64,000 nt of DNA from UBA9732 sp963621975 (lineage in GTDB: Bacteria; Spirochaetota; Spirochaetia; Sphaerochaetales; Sphaerochaetaceae), in contig CAVFGI010000004.1 of the NCBI GenBank assembly GCA_963621975.1, positions 1 through 64,000 of the forward strand, written 5' to 3'. A program made the position numbers and the translations under genes. Of this stretch, positions 41,702 to 49,437 are shown one piece after another; position 1 is the stretch's first letter; each line of letters opens with the position of its first letter. The notes beneath the pieces were generated by a model that had not been told where the DNA came from, made no database searches, and worked only from the letters and a program-made list of their open reading frames with translations.

Positions 41702-42469
41702 ATGCTCAGCTCCGAAAGACGTAACAGAATTTTAGATCTTATAAAAGAACAAAAAACGGTAAACATAAGTGAACTTGTTGAGAAATTTGGTGCTTCCGTT
41801 GCCACAATCAGAAGAGATTTAACGGAAATGGAAAATCAAAAGTTGATTCACAGGGTTTATGGTGGCGCCGTTGCCGTTAATGACTCTCAGCTTGCATCAT
41901 ACTCAATGCGTTCAGATACAAATACTTCAAAAAAGAAAGCAATAGGTAGAGAAGCTGCAAAACTAATTTCGGATGGCGAATGCATTGTCATGGACATAGG
42001 AACCACAACTCAAGAAGTTGCAAGAAATCTTCATAATAAAAAGAACCTTTTGATTGTAACAAGCAATCTTACAATCTTAAACGAATTCAGTAATACTCCT
42101 GAGTCAACAATTTCTGTTACCTGCCTTGGAGGAGAGCTACTTCAATCACAACAGTCGTTCCTTGGTGCTATTCCAGAAAAAGCTTTAGAGAATTATTTCT
42201 TTGATAAAGCAATAATTGGAACAGCTGGAGCAGATATAAGCAATGGAATTTCCAATTTCTGTGTTCCTGCATCTTCTTTAACAGCAAAAATAATTAGCAG
42301 AGCAAAGGAAGTTATTTTAGTCACAGATAGTAGTAAATTTGACAACAGAAAACTAGTAGTCACTTCCAATTGGGACAAAATTGACGTAGTTGTAACAGAC
42401 AGTGATATTAGTGAAAAATACAAAGACGCATTCCGGGGCTTAGGAATACGTCTTGTAATAGCAGATTAA
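41702..42469 (+). CDS. DeoR-family transcriptional regulator
   Basis: A 255-residue repressor with an N-terminal winged helix (SERRNRILDLIKEQ, then VNISELVEKFGASVATIRRD and the GGAV turn near residue 55-60) and a C-terminal sugar-phosphate-sensing domain (VMDIGTTTQEVARNL, VTSNLTIL, GTAGADIS). DeoR proteins generally bind direct or inverted repeats and respond to phosphorylated sugars. Four boxes with AGCGA or related repeats lie upstream of nearby minus-strand operons (37498, 40133, 44205, 46616). This gene sits in their middle and is the best candidate binder. It converges on the 2-hydroxyacid dehydrogenase gene 17 bases away. Confidence 0.9.
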   Translation: MLSSERRNRILDLIKEQKTVNISELVEKFGASVATIRRDLTEMENQKLIHRVYGGAVAVNDSQLASYSMRSDTNTSKKKAIGREAAKLISDGECIVMDIGTTTQEVARNLHNKKNLLIVTSNLTILNEFSNTPESTISVTCLGGELLQSQQSFLGAIPEKALENYFFDKAIIGTAGADISNGISNFCVPASSLTAKIISRAKEVILVTDSSKFDNRKLVVTSNWDKIDVVVTDSDISEKYKDAFRGLGIRLVIAD

Positions 42470-42486
42470 AAAACCTCTAAATACTA

Positions 42487-43434
42487 CTAAACCACCCTAT
42501 TTAAAACTTCTTTACCTTCACTTGCCTTGATTACATTGCCAGCGCAAATGATGCTAATTGCATCTAATGCTTCTTTGGAGTATGACGCAACATGATTTGT
42601 AATAATAACTTGTGAAAGTGTAAGAAGGGGGTTTTCCGCCTCAATTGGCTCTGAAAGAGTAACATCCAGACCGGCTCCTGCAATAACTCCATTCTTTACA
42701 GCTTCATACAAAGCCTTTTCGTCAACAAGACCCCCACGAGCAGTATCAATTATCCTAGCAGTAGGCTTCATAAGCTTAAATTGCCCGGCACCAATCATGC
42801 CTCTAGTCTCTTCTGTCAATGGAAGATGTACGCAAATGAAATCGCTATTTCTGAGAACGTCCTCATAAGAAACCAGCTTAACATAGTTTAATTCATCTGG
42901 AACCTGACTGACATAGGGATCATAAGCCACTATCTCCATATTAAATCCGCGAGCCCTCTGTGCCACCTTTCTTGCAATATGCCCAAAACCAAGAAGGCCC
43001 AACTTCTTATTGCAAACATCCACCCCGATATTTGCTACAAAGTTTCTCTCCCTCAAGGCATCGACTGAATATACAAAATTTCTTGCACAAGCAAGCATCA
43101 TCAGAACAGTGAAATCAGCAACAGCATCAGAATTAGTATTTGGTGCATTTGTAACAATAACATTGTGCTCTTTTGCAACTTGTAATGGAATATTATCTAA
43201 GCCAACTCCATGCTTACAAATTATTTGTAAATTGGGACAAGAATTAAAAAGCTCAGCAGGAAATGGATGCGCACCAATGATTAAAGCTTGGTAGTTTGGC
43301 ATTTCCTGTTCAAACTTAGCTTGGTCAAAGTTGGTAGTCATGTAATCAATTTGCCAACCTTGCTCTTTTAACATGGCAGTAGAAACATCAGAGGTTTTGC
43401 CAAACGACCTAGAGGTAACAAGTACTTTTTTCAC
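42487..43434 (-). CDS. D-isomer-specific 2-hydroxyacid dehydrogenase
   Basis: A 315-residue NAD-dependent dehydrogenase of the SerA/phosphoglycerate family. The dinucleotide motif LLGFGHIARKVAQRA is followed by CVHLPLTEETRGMI; the catalytic residues lie in IDTARGGLVDE (Arg), GLDVTLSEPIEAENPL (Glu) and ITNHVASYSKEA (His). Translation starts at a GTG (43434) one base after the aldolase stop. It is in an operon with a KDPG-type aldolase, suggesting it reduces or oxidises a 2-keto/2-hydroxy acid from uronate or galactonate breakdown. The exact substrate is not readable. Confidence 0.87.
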   Translation of the reverse strand: MKKVLVTSRSFGKTSDVSTAMLKEQGWQIDYMTTNFDQAKFEQEMPNYQALIIGAHPFPAELFNSCPNLQIICKHGVGLDNIPLQVAKEHNVIVTNAPNTNSDAVADFTVLMMLACARNFVYSVDALRERNFVANIGVDVCNKKLGLLGFGHIARKVAQRARGFNMEIVAYDPYVSQVPDELNYVKLVSYEDVLRNSDFICVHLPLTEETRGMIGAGQFKLMKPTARIIDTARGGLVDEKALYEAVKNGVIAGAGLDVTLSEPIEAENPLLTLSQVIITNHVASYSKEALDAISIICAGNVIKASEGKEVLNRVV

Positions 43435-43435
43435 A

Positions 43436-44077
43436 TCAACCTTCCAATGCCTTTACGTATTCTTGGGCAACAGCTGTGATTTCATCAAACATACCAGCTT
43501 CAACCAAAGCCTTACTAACAAGATTTCCACCAACACCAATTCCAATACAACCAACATCAATAAAACTCTTGCAGTTAGCAGGATTTACACTTCCAACAGC
43601 CGTCATTGGGATATGTTTTAAAGGAGCACGAAGAGCCTTAATATAGGAAACACCAAGAACTCCAGCAGGAAACAACTTAACAATATCGGCACCACACTTA
43701 TAAGCAAAAGCAACCTCGGTTGGAGTCATGGCACCAGGGATAGAAACCTTTCCAAGTTTCTTTGTCTCTTTAATAACTTCTTCATCAACATTTGGAGAAA
43801 TAATATATTCAGCACCAGCTTCAACAGCCAAATTAACTTGCTCAACTGTCATTACAGTACCAGCACCAACACAAATACCTTCAATAGAAGAAAGCGTCTT
43901 AATTCCTTTTAAAGAATCCTCTATTCCCTTCTCTGATGACTGATCAAGGGTAATTTCAATACAGTTGATTCCACCTTTCTTGATAGCAGTTGCAAGATTA
44001 ACAATATCTGAACTAGAAATCCCTCTAACAATTGCAATAACTTTTCCGGCTTTGATTGTGTTCAAAACATCACTCAC
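43436..44077 (-). CDS. eda: KDPG/KHG-type aldolase (Eda family)
   Basis: A 213-residue class I aldolase that cleaves 2-keto-3-deoxy sugar acid phosphates to pyruvate and an aldehyde. Active-site residues are in place: VRG (Arg18), CIEITL (Glu41), GAGTVM, PGAMTPTE and the Schiff-base lysine in DIVKLFPAG (Lys134). The usual TGGV phosphate loop reads TAVGSVN, so the preferred substrate may be a 6-phosphogalactonate analogue or a non-phosphorylated acid. A GTG start (44077) follows a strong GGGAGGGAG site. The promoter and a DeoR-type box lie upstream, overlapping the end of the GH36 gene. Confidence 0.85.
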   Translation of the reverse strand: MSDVLNTIKAGKVIAIVRGISSSDIVNLATAIKKGGINCIEITLDQSSEKGIEDSLKGIKTLSSIEGICVGAGTVMTVEQVNLAVEAGAEYIISPNVDEEVIKETKKLGKVSIPGAMTPTEVAFAYKCGADIVKLFPAGVLGVSYIKALRAPLKHIPMTAVGSVNPANCKSFIDVGCIGIGVGGNLVSKALVEAGMFDEITAVAQEYVKALEG

Positions 44078-44130
44078 AGCACTCCCTCCCGAGAATTACT
44101 TACTCTTTTTGTAACATTTATGACAATTTG

Positions 44131-44159
44131 ATTAAAACACGCCGGCGTTTTTATGTCAA
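44131..44159 (-). promoter_or_regulatory. Promoter of the aldolase operon
   Basis: Minus strand TTGACA (44154-44159), 17-base spacer containing ACGCCGGCGT, TTTAAT (44131-44136). Shares GAATAAAAACTTGACA with the promoter at 37435-37463. Confidence 0.7.
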
Positions 44160-44204
44160 GTTTTTATTCACTTTTGATTGAAAGTTACTAACCTTTCAAC
44201 AAAG

Positions 44205-44219
44205 TCGCTCATAATCTTT
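44205..44219 (-). promoter_or_regulatory. Putative DeoR-type operator, site C
   Basis: Minus strand AAAGATTATGAGCGA, matching sites A and B in ATGAGCGA with a weaker first repeat. It overlaps the last codons and stop of the GH36 gene and lies 46 bp upstream of the aldolase -35. Confidence 0.4.
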
Positions 44220-46515
44220 CAATAAGATAAAGTTCTGTTGAAAAATCTGGTAAAATTCTTGTTAAACAAATATCTCCGTTTCCTGCAAAACGTTGATTTA
44301 ATAAGATCCCAGAATAGGCAAGCTGGCCACCCGGAACTGTGACTTTATATTCATTTGTATATTGTCCATCCTCAAACAAATTAGACTTCTTTTCATCAAG
44401 CCTAGATTTATCAATCAGTTGCGGTCTTCTGCATAAACTATAATATGTGCATGAAACATCCTCATTGGATATTTTATCAATTGGAATAATTAATCTATTA
44501 TCATTTGGTTGGCTTGGAAGACTATGCATAAAGCCCTTCATAAAAACAGTCTTTTTGCCATCTGTCACAACCCAAGACAGCTCTCCCATTCCTTCGTTAT
44601 AGTCTGATATTCTTGAAAACTTCCCAAACTGGAACAATTTTCTGTTTTCTTTGTAGAATTTAACTTGTTTCTTGATTGCATCCAATTCATGCTTTTTTAG
44701 TTTTGTTAAGTCCAATTCATATCCAAAAGCTCCAAAGGCAGCAACATTAAATCTATCATCAATTGAACTTATGCGCATTGTTTGTTTATTTGGAGAAGCA
44801 GATACATGGGCTCCAATGGAAGATATAGGATAGAATAAACTAGTTCCATCTTGAATATACTGACGCATAAAAACATCGGTATCATCGCTTGCCCAAATTT
44901 GAGGAGTATAACATAAAGCACCAAGATCAAACCTATTACCTCCAGCAGAACAGCCCTCAAAAAGAATCTTTGGATATTTATCTACTAGAGAGCCTAAAAC
45001 CTTGTAAAACCCCATCACATATCTATGGAAAAATTCTCCCATATAATACTGGTTAGGACCTTGGGTATTAGGATCAGAAATGAACCTATTGAAGTCCCAT
45101 TTTACGTAGTCGGCCTTAGAATCTTCAATAATATTTGAAATACAGGCTATCATATAATCTGTAACATCTTCTCTGGTCCAGTCTAAGACGTACTGATTTC
45201 TTCCTACTCCAGGCTCTCTATTTGGAATTGAAATTCTCCAGTCTGGATGAGAGGCAAAGAGGTCACTATCTTCACTTATCATCTCCGGTTCAACCCAAAT
45301 TCCAAACATCATTCCCTTTTTGTGAATATTCTTTGAAAGACCAGATAATCCATTTGGAAGTTTATTTTTATTTACAGTCCAGTCTCCTAATGAAGTAGTA
45401 TCATTATTGCGTTTTCCAAACCATCCATCATCAAGAACAAGGAGTTCTATTCCAAGGTCCTTTGCACAATCTGCTAATTCAAGAATTCGTTTCTCATCAA
45501 ACTCAAAACCGGTTGCTTCCCAGTTGTTGATAAGTATTGGCCTTTCCTTCTGTGCCCAGTAGCCCCTGCAAATATGATTTTGGATGAATTGATGCATTTG
45601 CTGGCTCATGCCATTTAAACCTTCGTGAGAATAAGTCATAACCGCTTGAGGTGTTGAGAATTTATTTCCTGCTTCAAGTTTCCAAGTAAATGTTTGTGGA
45701 TTAATGCCAGTTAAAACTCTTACTCTTCCAAAATTACTTACTTCAACCGATTCCTGATGATTTCCAGAGTAAATCAAGTTAAATCCATAAACATCACCAG
45801 TAAAGTTTGTAGCTCTTGGGCTTTTCAAAGCAATTGCAGGATTGTGCATAGCGCTACTGGCACCATTTTTACTATCATTGATATGAATTCCCTGTCTAAG
45901 ATGAGCCTCTTGTATAAAACGTTCTCTACTCCACGCACCATCAAGGGTAATTAGATTCCAGTTTGGACTTGGAATATCCAACTGAAGTGAAGCCAAAGAA
46001 TGAATATAGATTGAATTGGATCCATTATTCTCAACTGTTGTAAACCTAACAATGACATCACATGTGTTACTCACTACATAGTAAAGCTTTACAGTTAAAG
46101 GAAGTAATTTTTCTTTTAAAGTAACAATAAGCGTCTCAAAATCATCTCCGTAAGCACAAGGAAGACCTTCAATAACTGGAGCACCTTTTTTGATTTCATA
46201 TAAATCATAGACAAAGTCTAAAACAAAATGACCATTATCATACGAGGCCTTCATTGCTGGAATTCTGTAATCGCCGCGACCTTCAGTTGAAAACTCTGTC
46301 ATGAGATTCTCTAAGAAAAGTAGCTTGTGCTCTTTATTATATGCCACAGCATCTGCGAATTTAACTTCCTGATGATTTGAGAGCAAATCAACATTAAAGA
46401 AATCTAACCGTTTCCCATAATGCAAATGCTCAAGAATATTACATTCACCAACTTTGAAAATGTATGATGTTTTTGGTGTCGCTAAGTGAAAGACTCCGTC
46501 TTTTACTTTAATCAT
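44209..46515 (-). CDS. GH36 alpha-galactosidase
   Basis: A 768-residue retaining alpha-galactosidase of clan GH-D. After an N-terminal beta-sandwich (about 1-320) the barrel carries ILINNWEATGFEFDE, LLVLDDGWFGKRN, the nucleophile segment YVKWDFNRF (Asp474) and the acid/base segment IWASDDTD (Asp544). The GCSAGGNRFDLG motif (521-532) is typical of the bacterial tetrameric enzymes. No signal peptide is present, so raffinose-type or galactomannan oligosaccharides are hydrolysed inside the cell. CGGAG precedes the ATG. The promoter at 46574-46603 and DeoR-type box D control it. Confidence 0.93.
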   Translation of the reverse strand: MIKVKDGVFHLATPKTSYIFKVGECNILEHLHYGKRLDFFNVDLLSNHQEVKFADAVAYNKEHKLLFLENLMTEFSTEGRGDYRIPAMKASYDNGHFVLDFVYDLYEIKKGAPVIEGLPCAYGDDFETLIVTLKEKLLPLTVKLYYVVSNTCDVIVRFTTVENNGSNSIYIHSLASLQLDIPSPNWNLITLDGAWSRERFIQEAHLRQGIHINDSKNGASSAMHNPAIALKSPRATNFTGDVYGFNLIYSGNHQESVEVSNFGRVRVLTGINPQTFTWKLEAGNKFSTPQAVMTYSHEGLNGMSQQMHQFIQNHICRGYWAQKERPILINNWEATGFEFDEKRILELADCAKDLGIELLVLDDGWFGKRNNDTTSLGDWTVNKNKLPNGLSGLSKNIHKKGMMFGIWVEPEMISEDSDLFASHPDWRISIPNREPGVGRNQYVLDWTREDVTDYMIACISNIIEDSKADYVKWDFNRFISDPNTQGPNQYYMGEFFHRYVMGFYKVLGSLVDKYPKILFEGCSAGGNRFDLGALCYTPQIWASDDTDVFMRQYIQDGTSLFYPISSIGAHVSASPNKQTMRISSIDDRFNVAAFGAFGYELDLTKLKKHELDAIKKQVKFYKENRKLFQFGKFSRISDYNEGMGELSWVVTDGKKTVFMKGFMHSLPSQPNDNRLIIPIDKISNEDVSCTYYSLCRRPQLIDKSRLDEKKSNLFEDGQYTNEYKVTVPGGQLAYSGILLNQRFAGNGDICLTRILPDFSTELYLIERL

Positions 46516-46573
46516 GATTATTCTCCGGCGATTGTGAGAGTTTAGAGATTACTGCAAAGAGCTCTATGCTCTA

Positions 46574-46603
46574 ATTTTAAACATCTTGTAAATATGTTGT
46601 CAA
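46574..46603 (-). promoter_or_regulatory. Promoter of the GH36 gene
   Basis: Minus strand TTGACA (46598-46603), 18-base spacer, TAAAAT (46574-46579). Confidence 0.65.
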
Positions 46604-46615
46604 TTTTATTCAAAC

Positions 46616-46630
46616 TCGCTCAATAATCTT
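46616..46630 (-). promoter_or_regulatory. Putative DeoR-type operator, site D
   Basis: Minus strand AAGATTATTGAGCGA, related to site C with one inserted base; 13 bp upstream of the GH36 -35 box. Confidence 0.4.
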
Positions 46631-46686
46631 GCTTGTTTCTCTTTTGTTGTCTAAAATCCTCATCAAAGGAAATAAGGAGGCCTTCT

Positions 46687-47829
46687 ATGATTACAGAAGA
46701 AATGAAATCCTATATTGAAGATTCCCATGAACTAGCAAAACAACTTGTTCGTGAACTATGTGAAATTCCAGCCCCATCTGGACTTGAAGATAAGCGCGAT
46801 GAATATATGATGGCTTGGTTTACGTCTAATGGTGGAAAAAATGTAGTCACAGACAAAGCAAAGAACGTCATTTGCTCTTATAATGTAAAGGACGAAACTT
46901 CACCTCTAATTGTAATTATGGCACACTTGGATACTGTTTTTCCTGATTTAGAACCAATGCCGTTTACAGAAAAAGATGGTAAATTCTTTTCTCCTGGAGT
47001 TACTGATGACACAGGGAATTTGGCTTCAATGGCTATTGCAGCACGTTATATAATGCAAAACAATATTCCTACAAAATACGGAATCCTCTTTGTTGCAAAC
47101 GCCTGTGAGGAAGGTCTTGGAAACTTGAAAGGTAGCCGCGAGATTATTAACACTTATGGAAATAGAATTAAACACTTCATTACAGTAGATGGGACCTGTT
47201 TTGACAAGATTGTCACTGAAGGAGTTGGATCTCATAGATACAAAGTAACTGTCAAGACAGAAGGGGGACATTCTTTTGTTAATTTTGGCAACAGGAATGC
47301 AATTTCATGTCTTTCAAGTATTATAACAACACTTTATGACGTAAGAGTTCCTGTTGAAGGCAATAGCAAAACCACCTACAACGTTGGAATTATTCAGGGT
47401 GGAACATCAGTAAACACTATTGCTCAAGAAGTAAGCATGCTTTACGAATATAGATCCTCAAACGCTATATGCCTTGAGAAGATGAAAACTATGTTCAACG
47501 CTGTTATTGAAGCCTACAGAGCTATGGGCCTTGAGATTGAAGTTGAAAAGATTGGAGATAGACCCGTAGGGATAGAGCCAGAAACCAAAGAAGCAGAAGA
47601 ATTAGTAAGAATAATTACCTGCTCAGTTAAAGAAATTACTGGAAGAGATCCTTTCTTTGTCCCAAGCTCAACAGATGCCAACATTCCACTATCAAAAGGC
47701 ATTCCTGCAATTTGTATAACAGGAGCAGAAGGCGGGGGTTGTCACACAAGAGAAGAGTGGCTTGATGTTGCTAGCATGAAGACTGGTGTAGCACTAATCC
47801 TTGACTTTTTAAGTAATTATTTTGTCTAA
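46687..47829 (+). CDS. M20 family metallopeptidase, peptidase T-like
   Basis: A 380-residue cytosolic di-zinc peptidase. Metal and catalytic segments: IMAHLDTVFPD, PGVTDDTGNLASMAIA, VANACEEGLG, ITVDGT, and late SSTDANIPLSKGIPAICIT and GGCHTREEWLDV. The dimerisation domain lies between (about 200-300). The pattern resembles peptidase T/PepT-like tripeptidases and carboxypeptidase G2 relatives. I choose the ATG at 46687 because AAGGAGG is 6 bases upstream; the open frame begins 18 codons earlier in unrelated sequence. Peptide scavenging is the likely role. Confidence 0.87.
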   Translation: MITEEMKSYIEDSHELAKQLVRELCEIPAPSGLEDKRDEYMMAWFTSNGGKNVVTDKAKNVICSYNVKDETSPLIVIMAHLDTVFPDLEPMPFTEKDGKFFSPGVTDDTGNLASMAIAARYIMQNNIPTKYGILFVANACEEGLGNLKGSREIINTYGNRIKHFITVDGTCFDKIVTEGVGSHRYKVTVKTEGGHSFVNFGNRNAISCLSSIITTLYDVRVPVEGNSKTTYNVGIIQGGTSVNTIAQEVSMLYEYRSSNAICLEKMKTMFNAVIEAYRAMGLEIEVEKIGDRPVGIEPETKEAEELVRIITCSVKEITGRDPFFVPSSTDANIPLSKGIPAICITGAEGGGCHTREEWLDVASMKTGVALILDFLSNYFV

Positions 47830-47885
47830 AGTCTCACTTAAAGGCTATGTTTCCAAGGTAGAGAGGTTTTTGCAATTTTCTAACT

Positions 47886-47964
47886 TTCCCTGAAAATAAC
47901 TGGGTTTGAACTTTTTCAGGGAAAAATTCCCTGAAAATTACCCAATTTTAACTTTTTCAGGGAA
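47886..47964. repeat. Two tandem hairpin repeats in a convergent intergenic region
   Basis: Two 38-base units (47886-47923, 47927-47964), each with an inverted repeat TTCCCTGAAAA / TTTTCAGGGAA around a partly different loop. Their position between convergent genes suggests bidirectional terminators formed by duplication. A partial copy of the dispersed GAGGTTTTTGCAA motif lies just before (47863-47875). Confidence 0.7.
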
Positions 47965-47979
47965 CTCTCATAGAAAAAA

Positions 47980-48123
47980 AGGGTGAGACAGTGCAATATG
48001 CACCGCTCACCCTAAAGTGACATCGTAGCTCGCCCAAATTTTGGGATGAGATACTAGAAACAAAGCATGGGACAGTGTTCTAGTACACGGCCCATGCTAA
48101 AGTGACAACGTAGATCGCCCAAA
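47980..48123. repeat. Tandem pair of structured elements with covarying stems
   Basis: Two units of about 60 bases (47980-48038 and 48064-48123). Each has an 8-bp outer stem, an internal loop with ACA on the 5' side, a 4-bp inner stem and a nearly identical 26-base tail (TAAAGTGACA..CGTAG.TCGCCCAAA). The outer stems differ completely in sequence (AGGGTGAG/CTCACCCT against AGCATGGG/CCCATGCT) yet both pair perfectly, and the inner stems are GTGC/GCAC against GTGT/ACAC. Stem sequence varies while pairing is kept, which points to selection for RNA or single-stranded DNA structure. Flanking genes both point into it. Identity unknown. Confidence 0.6.
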
Positions 48124-48128
48124 GAATG

Positions 48129-49427
48129 CTATTTGCCGGAAATGACTATGTTGTTGACGGCTACATACGGCATCACCATACTTCCATCAGCGACAGTTTC
48201 TTTTGAGATAGCCTTTACGTTTTGGATCATTGCGCCAAGGTTGCCGTTAATCATTGTCTCACTGACAGCACCTTTAATTTGTCCGTTTTCAATTAAGTAG
48301 CTGTTCTTTGCAACACCAGAGAATTCACCATTTGTACCAGGTTCTCCTCCAGAGAAACCACCAACCAAAAGTCCATGGTCAATGGACTTGAGAATATCGG
48401 AATATGGGAGGGAGCCGTTGGCCATTACAAAGTCGCTACTGGTGTTCTTTAAGACAGGACGTCCCGTTTTGTTGGCAATGTAGAGGTTAAGAATGAAGTT
48501 CTGCAATACGCCATCTTTAATGATGTAAACATCTTGAGTCTTAAAGCCATCGGAGGTGTAGCTTTCGCCATCTACAATACGAGCATCTGAGGAGTTAAGG
48601 GCAATTGAAATGCTCTTGTCTGCAACCTGCTGGCCAATCTTGTCAATCCAAAGACTTGTACCATCAAGAATTACTGCGCCGTCTGCATAGTTACCAAGAG
48701 TGTACATCAAGAATTGAGCAAAACAGTCTGGAGTAAAGAGAACGGTGCCCTCAAATTTACCACTGAATGGAATTTGATTAAGTTGGTTTGTTGCATTCTC
48801 AAGGTGTGCTTTGAAACTTGAAAGTTCAATAAACGGCGTATCTAGATTATCTGTAGAGACTTCTGCATAATCTAGGCTTGTTGATTTTTCCCCATCATTT
48901 CCAGAGAACTCTAAGGTTACTGAATAGTAACCTCCAAACTTTTCAAAATCCGTTCCATTGGAATTAAGGTAAAGATTGTGCCTTTTTGTGTGAGAAGCAT
49001 AGACATTGAGAATTTTTACCTTTGGATATTGAGACTTAACATCTGAAAGCAATTCTTCAACACGAGAGAAGAACTTGTCAATGTTGGGTTCATAACAGCC
49101 AGAATGGAAAATTTCCTTTGGTTGTTGTGGTGCAATATCATGGGCTGGGTCTGCAACGGCAGATTGAGCAGAAAGAACTGCATCATTGACTGTAGACTGT
49201 AACGCTTCATCAGAGAAATCGTTTCCTGCCTTGGTTCCTTTCTTGCTGTCTATATAGACATCTACTACAACGTTGTTTCCAAACACTGTTCTATAAAGAG
49301 TAAATACTCCAAGATCTGCATTAAATTCGCGAGTTTCGCTTTCAGAGAGAGCAAAATCGTACTTTTCTACGTTTGCAGATTTGAGAAGATTCTCAACATA
49401 AGTTGCTGTAGTTCTAATATCTTTCAT
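48129..49427 (-). CDS. pmbA: TldE/PmbA-family protein, partner of TldD
   Basis: A 432-residue member of the TldD/PmbA family, the non-catalytic subunit (TldE) of the heterodimeric metalloprotease that degrades unfolded peptides and trims modified peptides in other bacteria. The C-terminal part has the family segments SDARIVDGESYTSDGF, GGFSGGEPGTNGEFSG and NLGAMIQNVKAIS; there is no HExxxH motif. The start is the ATG at 49427 (AAGGAGGG upstream); the frame opens 8 codons earlier inside the TldD stop region. It follows tldD by 10 bases. Confidence 0.88.
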   Translation of the reverse strand: MKDIRTTATYVENLLKSANVEKYDFALSESETREFNADLGVFTLYRTVFGNNVVVDVYIDSKKGTKAGNDFSDEALQSTVNDAVLSAQSAVADPAHDIAPQQPKEIFHSGCYEPNIDKFFSRVEELLSDVKSQYPKVKILNVYASHTKRHNLYLNSNGTDFEKFGGYYSVTLEFSGNDGEKSTSLDYAEVSTDNLDTPFIELSSFKAHLENATNQLNQIPFSGKFEGTVLFTPDCFAQFLMYTLGNYADGAVILDGTSLWIDKIGQQVADKSISIALNSSDARIVDGESYTSDGFKTQDVYIIKDGVLQNFILNLYIANKTGRPVLKNTSSDFVMANGSLPYSDILKSIDHGLLVGGFSGGEPGTNGEFSGVAKNSYLIENGQIKGAVSETMINGNLGAMIQNVKAISKETVADGSMVMPYVAVNNIVISGK

Positions 49428-49437
49428 ATTGCCCTCC

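Noticed and set aside
47886..48123. CRISPR array
   Set aside because: Only two copies of each of two different repeats, no regular spacers and no cas genes.
47980..48123. Integron attC sites
   Set aside because: The units form stem-loops, but the conserved GTTRRRY/RYYYAAC core triplets are missing and no integrase or cassette-like genes adjoin.
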